In this document: one piece after another, positions 31,401 through 35,311 of the stretch | How the letters are laid out: the number at the start of each line of letters is the position of its first letter | Position numbering within the stretch: position 1 is the first letter of the stretch | Source: DAOPZC01 sp035353175 | Lineage (GTDB): Bacteria > Verrucomicrobiota > Kiritimatiellia > RFP12 > UBA1067 | Length of the DNA: 35,311 bases | Assembly: GCA_035353175.1 (NCBI GenBank) | Contig: DAOPZC010000052.1 | Coordinates: forward strand, 1-35,311 | Direction of reading: 5' to 3' | Notes under the pieces: model-generated | The model's database searches: none | What the model was told of the DNA's origin: nothing | Seen by the model: the letters and a program-made list of their open reading frames with translations, nothing else | Made by a program: the position numbers and the translations under genes

Positions 31401-31844
31401 GTCAAAAGGGCTTGCGTATGTTGGGTAAGCGAGCGTGGCACCGTTAATTAATGAAAAACCTTCGAGAGAACCTCTACTCATATACACACATCGAATGGCG
31501 TTTTCTGTGCCAAAGTGTTCGGAGCCAGAGCCTTCAATGAAAGTTTCACTTGCACCATGAATGCTTTTGACGACAATGTCATTAGTAATAACGACACGAT
31601 TCGCAAGCGTAAAACCAGGTGTGATTCGTGATCCCTGATTATAGATGCCGTTTGTGACAAGAACAGTGTCTCCTCTTGTGGTCAGATCTACTGCTGCTTG
31701 GATGGTCTTTTTTGCGGTCACCCAGCTTGTTCCTGCACCATTATCGTCGGGACGGTTCGCGTCGACGAAATACGTAGCTGCAAAGAGATGACTGGCGGCG
31801 AAGAGTGCAACGCCGTGCACGGCATGACGCAATGAAATAGTCAT
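28485..31844 (-). CDS. Secreted protein: duplicated beta-helix (choice-of-anchor Q type), InlB repeat, novel C-terminal domain
   Basis: The 1119-residue protein begins with a signal peptide (MTISLRHAVHGVALFAASHLFAA is its first part); the ATG at 31844 has GGAG five bases upstream. Two ~295-residue right-handed beta-helix repeats follow (about 23-320 and 325-615). Each opens with YFVDAxRPDD / TAKKTIQAA and closes with NPLFVD...DFHL...SPCRD...VDFGAxE, the choice-of-anchor Q pattern. An InlB/Flg_new-like repeat (VVFDPNGGEV ... LHARW, about 618-690) precedes a ~430-residue Gly/Ala-rich beta domain of unknown function. The protein is probably extracellular and may bind or cleave glycans. Base composition changes sharply near 29800: the C-terminal domain is very GC-rich, the beta-helices much less so, suggesting domain shuffling. 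Confidence 0.8.
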   Translation of the reverse strand: MTISLRHAVHGVALFAASHLFAATYFVDANRPDDNGAGTSWVTAKKTIQAAVDLTTRGDTVLVTNGIYNQGSRITPGFTLANRVVITNDIVVKSIHGASETFIEGSGSEHFGTENAIRCVYMSRGSLEGFSLINGATLAYPTYASPFDHQGGGIYMVAQSMGTALKNSIIANCKATSGGGAAKGRISNSLLHNNIAVQHGGATWECASINCTMSKNTAGLGGGTVLGWSYNCIIWGNTLLNGSSNNYHDSDVASSWTTSNPLFVDAENNDFHLSNSSPCRDTGDNFYALGPCDLDGNTRIYTNKVDFGAFENGSSKHIPDVNIGEPSTFFVDAARPDDSGDGSSWLTAKKTIQAAIALTIDGDRVIVTNGVYNVGTTVIPGYTLRNRVVITNQITVQSVNGAKTTIIEGSGSSHFSLPSAVRCVFMSKGLLDGFTLKDGATLAHPAYPHPFEHRGGGVCMAGFALDAEIRNSIIENCKATSGGGTANGRVNNCVLWKNAAIQHGGGSWECNLLSSTLTKNAATAGGGSASDRSFNCIICDNTATDLPYYNCYASESDASWVSNSPGFVDPLNGDFHLLPNSPCRDNGHNLFSTTSYDIEGQDRILNQTIDFGAHEYALSITVVFDPNGGEVQPLSQTATFGKVYGLLPMPTPPFSTRVKPMFDGWFTEEGHPITAASLVTTPANHTLHARWTTPAYLSDPADDDLLTGTGAYDGYLFAEQDFGDHSAVSVLGTFTLNITSLAGKFTAKAVTRNGVFAFNSRAWSSVDEGDGTCSATVTLNGGERLDLHVRQNRIWGSLAGGKLGDETLTLDGARNRFKDRSDAAAQAALSVFTGYYTASLPVLETLALGAADAAPQGTGYLTLQIGAGGSAKVAGVLADGTSLSMSSRALLFDDAGGWVCVPVFAPFNTRKGWIGGLLWINPDTRAVVTDRELGWLLRWEQGKGWPTDFAELLDVCGGFYVKPPALAPAYRFGVEIGPVPYFFTGGSVDFVAEALPVDLGVTASAAGMVIEKGTWPQLTAGGYVYGGPNSALASLNFSPLTGVFRGTFYVYYDYLLLNGRLQHKKAQVLYAGVITPVRGDAFEEEPAGSGYCLVPDNDPLVKPYNLKRSFPSTLKTLPR
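29995..31778 (-). repeat. Tandem duplication of a ~900 bp beta-helix module within one gene
   Basis: The two modules (about 30880-31778 and 29995-30875) align from end to end at the protein level, including IEGSGS, HFEHRGGG/FDHQGGG and ENCKATSGGG/ANCKATSGGG. They have diverged, so the duplication is not recent. Confidence 0.7.
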
Positions 31845-31883
31845 ATCGTCTCCAATATGAATGAGATGTTGTAGAATGTTTTG

Positions 31884-31912
31884 ATCGTATATGGCTTCAT
31901 TGATCTTAGCAA
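31884..31912 (-). promoter_or_regulatory. Candidate sigma70-type promoter of the beta-helix gene
   Basis: On the minus strand TTGCTA and TACGAT are separated by 17 bases and end about 40 bases before the ATG. Each hexamer matches the consensus at four of six positions, so support is modest. Confidence 0.3.
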
Positions 31913-32055
31913 GGCGAAAGACACAAATATTTAGTGTTTGGGATGCAGACAGAAGGCGTAATGGGAAGGAAACCACTGGACGATTCCGCTAAAAGTGGTG
32001 TACGCTTGGTCCATAAATAGGGTCAACCGAGTGTTTTCTTCGGGATGGGATCGGT

Positions 32056-33168
32056 ATGCGGCAAAAAGCGGTGTATGAACGGATTTTTACGTATGGCAGC
32101 CTGCAGTTTTGTGGCCACATGGAGGAGTATCTTGCTGCGCGGACGCACGTGCTGAGCGTTTTCATCGTTCAGCCGCGCCACGGGGGTCATACGAATATCC
32201 TGCGTCGCTATGTGGACGGGACCTGTGTGGAAGAGCGCAGGGTCCGGTCCTCGCAAAATCTCTTTTTGTATTATTTCTTGTGGTACGTCAACCATGTCCG
32301 CGAACTGTTGCGCTTCTGTCCCAAGGACGGGCTCACGTTGGTTTTTGGCGGGCATCCGCTCGTTTTCTTTGGAATGTCGTTTTTCAGGCTGCTAAGGCCG
32401 CTGTCCTTCGCGTACTGGATCGGCGACTATTTCCCCTCACGACATCCGGTCATCCTCCTTTACGAGTGGGTCAAGAAGTGGTATCAGTGCCGCGTGGACT
32501 ACGCATATTATTTGAGCGACGCCATCAACCGGGTGATGAACGGGACGGTGGTCGACACAGCGCGCCGGAGGACGGTCATGTGGGGACTCAAGCCGTTCCC
32601 GGAGGCACCCTTGCCGCCGGGAACGCCGTTCACGCTGCTGTTCGTCGGTCTGATCCGCCCGGGGCAGGGGCTCGAGACGTTGTTCGATTTCCTGGCCGGG
32701 CATCCGGAATACCGGCTCTCGCTGATCGGCGTGGGGCAGCCCGCCTATGTGGCCGAGCTGCAGGAGCGGTTGCGGCAGACGGGATTAACCGGGCGGGTCT
32801 TTTTTCCGAACCGGTTTTACAGCGAGGCGGAGCTGCTTGAGGTGGCGCGGAGTTGCCATGTCGGGATCGCGATGTACGATACGGGGGCCGCGAATTTCAC
32901 GCACTATGCCGATCCCGGCAAGGTGAAGGCGTACGCGGAAATGCACCTGCCTGTGATGATGTCCCGCATCTCGGATATCGTCCCCTTCGTTGAGCGCTTC
33001 CGCAGCGGCGAGGTGGTCGACGCGCCTGGGCAGATGGGCGAGGCGCTGGAACGGATACGGCTGGAATATGACGCTTACCGCAAGGGTGTGGCGGCGTTCA
33101 ACGGCTTCTTCGCGTACGAGCAGTATTACGGGGATGCTTTCAGCGCGCTGGAGGAGTGTTGGCGATGA
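32056..33168 (+). CDS. GT-B glycosyltransferase (GT4-like)
   Basis: The 370-residue protein has a GT-B layout: an N-terminal half with LTLVFGGHPLVFFGMSFFR and FAYWIGDYFPSRHP, then a second Rossmann domain from FTLLFVGLIRPGQGLETLF, LSLIGVGQPAYVAEL, a GRVFFPNRFYSEAELLEV segment and HVGIAMYDTG ... DPGKVKAYAEMHLPVMMS. This fits GT4-like enzymes though the classical EGFG...EAxA motif is replaced by YADPGKVKAYAEM. Sugar and acceptor are unknown. A GGGATGG lies shortly before the ATG. The next gene overlaps its stop (ATGA at 33165-33168), forming a two-gene unit. Confidence 0.8.
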   Translation: MRQKAVYERIFTYGSLQFCGHMEEYLAARTHVLSVFIVQPRHGGHTNILRRYVDGTCVEERRVRSSQNLFLYYFLWYVNHVRELLRFCPKDGLTLVFGGHPLVFFGMSFFRLLRPLSFAYWIGDYFPSRHPVILLYEWVKKWYQCRVDYAYYLSDAINRVMNGTVVDTARRRTVMWGLKPFPEAPLPPGTPFTLLFVGLIRPGQGLETLFDFLAGHPEYRLSLIGVGQPAYVAELQERLRQTGLTGRVFFPNRFYSEAELLEVARSCHVGIAMYDTGAANFTHYADPGKVKAYAEMHLPVMMSRISDIVPFVERFRSGEVVDAPGQMGEALERIRLEYDAYRKGVAAFNGFFAYEQYYGDAFSALEECWR

Positions 33169-34163
33169 AGTGTGTTTCACGGCTCCCGGTCAGCATCGTC
33201 ATGAGCATGAGGAATTCATCCTCCACGATCATTCCCTGTTTGGAGGGGCTGGCGTCACAAGCGTATCCGATTTCCGAGATCATCGTGATCGATAATGTGT
33301 CGTCCGACGATTGTGCCGACAAGGTCGAAACATTCGCTAAGCAGTGTCCAATTCCCGTGCGCCTTATCAGGCAGACGGTGGACGGCGGGATCGGCAACAG
33401 CTACAACTCAGGCGCGGCCATGGCGCGGTCCCCCCTGTTGATTCTGGTGCATTCTGACGGGGGGTTTCCCTCGACGCATGAAGTGGAGAAGCTGGCGGCT
33501 CCTCTGTGTGAGGACCCTGATGTTGTGGCTGCCTATCCCAAACTGCTGATGCCGCGGGATGTATGGGAGCGGTTTCCATATTGGCAGAAGTGCCTGTTTG
33601 CCCGTGCCGTGGACATGGAAAGGCCCTCCATGTGCGGGAAATTCGACTGTATTAGGCGGGATGTGTTTTTACGCGTCGGCGGATACGACACGAAGCGTTT
33701 TACGGCGACATGCGGCTATGGCGGAGAGGATGCCGACGCGCACAGCCGTATCGCCCGCGCGGGACGGATTGCGCAATCAGAAGCGCGGGTGATCCATCTG
33801 CATAACCTGAGCGAGAACTACGGCTTGCGCGCGCTGTTTGTGACGCGAAAGTTGTTGGCCAGGACCTACTCGAAGGTGCTGCGTTTTCAAGGTGTCAGCC
33901 CCACGTTCGGGAAGCTTCTCTTTTTTGTGAGGCCTGCTCTCGCTGTCATTCCCTTGATTCCGCACCTGTTCGGGCTGGGGGGTGCGCTATTGTTCGCATT
34001 CTCGCTGGCCAACTCGTGGCGGATGTACACGACGCGCACCACGCTGCTGAACCCCCGCATCCTGCTGTTGCCGTTTGTCGACGTGGCGCTGGTATATTAT
34101 GAAACGTTTTGGTTCATTGAAGGTCTGCTGACCCCGCCCGCCGATGCCGCGCGTGCGAAGTGA
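33165..34163 (+). CDS. Family 2 glycosyltransferase
   Basis: The 332-residue GT-A protein starts VSIVMSMRNSSSTIIPCL, with IIVIDNVSSDD, then VDGGIGNSYNSGAAMARSPL and the putative metal-binding LVHSDGGFPS (a His-Ser-Asp in place of the usual Asp-x-Asp). The acceptor-side GGYDTKRF ... GGEDADAHSRI is typical. One or two hydrophobic helices near the C-terminus suggest membrane association. I chose the ATG at 33165, which overlaps the preceding stop and follows GGAGGAG; the GTG at 33156 is less likely. It converges with rsmB. Confidence 0.82.
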   Translation: MKCVSRLPVSIVMSMRNSSSTIIPCLEGLASQAYPISEIIVIDNVSSDDCADKVETFAKQCPIPVRLIRQTVDGGIGNSYNSGAAMARSPLLILVHSDGGFPSTHEVEKLAAPLCEDPDVVAAYPKLLMPRDVWERFPYWQKCLFARAVDMERPSMCGKFDCIRRDVFLRVGGYDTKRFTATCGYGGEDADAHSRIARAGRIAQSEARVIHLHNLSENYGLRALFVTRKLLARTYSKVLRFQGVSPTFGKLLFFVRPALAVIPLIPHLFGLGGALLFAFSLANSWRMYTTRTTLLNPRILLLPFVDVALVYYETFWFIEGLLTPPADAARAK

Positions 34164-34198
34164 GTGGCTTCGGCGAGAGGTGGCCGGCCTGCCGGCGC

Positions 34199-35311
34199 TT
34201 ACGCCTGTTGGCGTTCGAGGGCGCAGGCAAAGGCGCCATCCGTGTGCGAACGGCTCGGGATGCGTTCTTCCACCGCGACGCAGGCCAGCTCCGGATGGGT
34301 CTTGCGCAGGAGCGTGATCTGGCGACGGTTTTCCTCCGGCTCCAGGCTGCACGTCGAATACACGAGCCGCCCGCCGGGCGCGAGCAGCGCAAGGGCGTTC
34401 TCCAGCATGAGCGCCTGGGCTTCGGCGAGTTTCTTCATGCGTTTGGTGGTCCAGCGCCAGCGGGCGTCGGGGCGGCGGCGCAACACGCCGCTGTTCGAGC
34501 AGGGCGCATCGATCAGGATGCGGTCGAAAAGCCCGAACGGCGCCAATGCGGCGGCCGGGGGGGCGGTGAGGTCGCCCTGTTGGACGGTGACCCAGGTTTG
34601 GCGCGTGCGTTCCAAGTTTGCGCGGACGGTCGCCAGCCGGTCTTCGTGGAGGTCGAGCGCGACCAGCAGGTGGCCGTCGGATGAGGGCGGCCCCATGCGC
34701 CAGGCGAGCTGGACGGTCTTGCCGCCGGGCGCGGCGCAGGCGTCGAGCACCTTGAGCCCGGGCTTGACTGCGAGTAGATCGATGGCCGGCGCGGTGGCCG
34801 GGTCCTGCACGATGAATGTCCCCTCGGCATAGCCCGGAACCGCATCGACCCGCGTGCCGCGCGGCAGGGGGGCGAACGGTTCGGGAGCGCCGGGAGGGAA
34901 GGCGAGGAACGTTTCGGCCGGCTCGTTGTTCCAGTTGCAGAGCGCGAGGGTTTCTTCCGCGCCGAAACGCTCCAGCCAGCGGGTGACGAGCGCGTCCGGG
35001 TGCGAGGTCCGGATGCCGATGGACTGCTTCGCGAGTTCCGCGAGCAGGGCGTCGCGCTGGCGCAGGAGGTTGCGCAGCACGGCGTTGACGAGCCCGGCGG
35101 TCTGCTTCGAGGCGAGTTTCGCGGCCTCGACGGTCTCGTTGACGGCCGCATACTCGGCGACGTCGGGCATGAAGAGAATTTGGCTTGCACCGACGAGCAG
35201 GGCCGCCTCGGTTTCCCCTTTCGGCAGCTTTTTCACCAGCCGCTCGAGGATCCATACGAGGGTGCGGTAGCGCCGGACCGTGGTGTAGACCAAATCGGTG
35301 ATGAAGGCGCG
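34199..35311 (-). CDS. rsmB: 16S rRNA m5C967 methyltransferase RsmB (N-terminus outside window)
   Basis: RsmB methylates C967 of 16S rRNA with SAM. The visible 370 residues contain the end of the NusB-like N-terminal domain (VNETVEAAKLASKQTAGLVNAV) and the NOL1/NOP2/Sun methyltransferase core. The core shows SAM motif I VLDACAAPGGKTVQLA, motif IV with its catalytic-region Cys DAPCSNSGVLRR, and the second Cys in LVYSTCSLEPEEN. The frame is open to the right edge, so the start lies beyond the window; full length is usually ~430. It marks the housekeeping border of the polysaccharide locus. Confidence 0.92.
   Translation of the reverse strand, partial: RAFITDLVYTTVRRYRTLVWILERLVKKLPKGETEAALLVGASQILFMPDVAEYAAVNETVEAAKLASKQTAGLVNAVLRNLLRQRDALLAELAKQSIGIRTSHPDALVTRWLERFGAEETLALCNWNNEPAETFLAFPPGAPEPFAPLPRGTRVDAVPGYAEGTFIVQDPATAPAIDLLAVKPGLKVLDACAAPGGKTVQLAWRMGPPSSDGHLLVALDLHEDRLATVRANLERTRQTWVTVQQGDLTAPPAAALAPFGLFDRILIDAPCSNSGVLRRRPDARWRWTTKRMKKLAEAQALMLENALALLAPGGRLVYSTCSLEPEENRRQITLLRKTHPELACVAVEERIPSRSHTDGAFACALERQQA

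Overview
The window looks like a chromosomal segment of an anaerobic, GC-rich member of the PVC superphylum, most likely Kiritimatiellota or a close relative. That is an inference from gene content: an [FeFe]-hydrogenase maturase, a YfhO-type membrane protein, a secreted beta-helix / InlB-repeat protein, a GxxExxY gene, and many short 7-9 nt period repeats. No rRNA gene is present to fix the taxonomy.

Layout. 1-2510: housekeeping genes (3' end of hydG, an AEC transporter, a ferritin-like/VIT1 iron protein on the minus strand, tRNA-Leu(GAG) with a terminator). 2570-4860: a poorly packed stretch with two small genes each broken by a one-base homopolymer loss, an AT-richer HEPN/MauJ-like gene and short-period repeats. 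4860-5528: yccF-like gene. 5557-34163: a roughly 28 kb surface-polysaccharide locus. It holds a glycosyltransferase coupled to a secreted beta-propeller protein (minus), tRNA-Ser(GGA), a YfhO-like protein coupled to a Wzx-type flippase (plus), a 13 kb minus-strand sugar operon (25142 down to 12113), a plus-strand glycosyltransferase trio including a GT10 fucosyltransferase, a large secreted beta-helix protein (minus), and two more glycosyltransferases (plus). 34199-35311: rsmB, running off the right edge.

How the genes work together. The downstream half of the minus operon encodes the whole CDP-3,6-dideoxyhexose route: glucose-1-phosphate cytidylyltransferase, CDP-glucose 4,6-dehydratase, the PMP/[2Fe-2S] C-3 dehydratase (Fe-S cysteine spacing and Lys-to-His change both visible) and its flavin reductase. 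It is followed by a ThDP enzyme and an SDR, the arrangement expected for a yersiniose-type branched sugar (YerE/YerF logic). The upstream half carries a second ThDP enzyme, a SAM methyltransferase, a FkbM methyltransferase, a HAD phosphatase and a NeuB-family synthase; its product cannot be named.

The most interesting structure is a pair of inserts at gene junctions in this operon. A 441 bp unit with perfect 18 bp inverted ends carries one GxxExxY gene between ddhA and ddhB. A ~130 bp relative with perfect 17 bp inverted ends lies between ddhC and ddhD and keeps only the first and last codons of the same gene, joined as an 18-codon reading frame. This looks like an autonomous-element / MITE-like pair. 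Short repeats of period 7 or 8 are scattered through the window, and two blocks lie in frame inside the YfhO-like gene.
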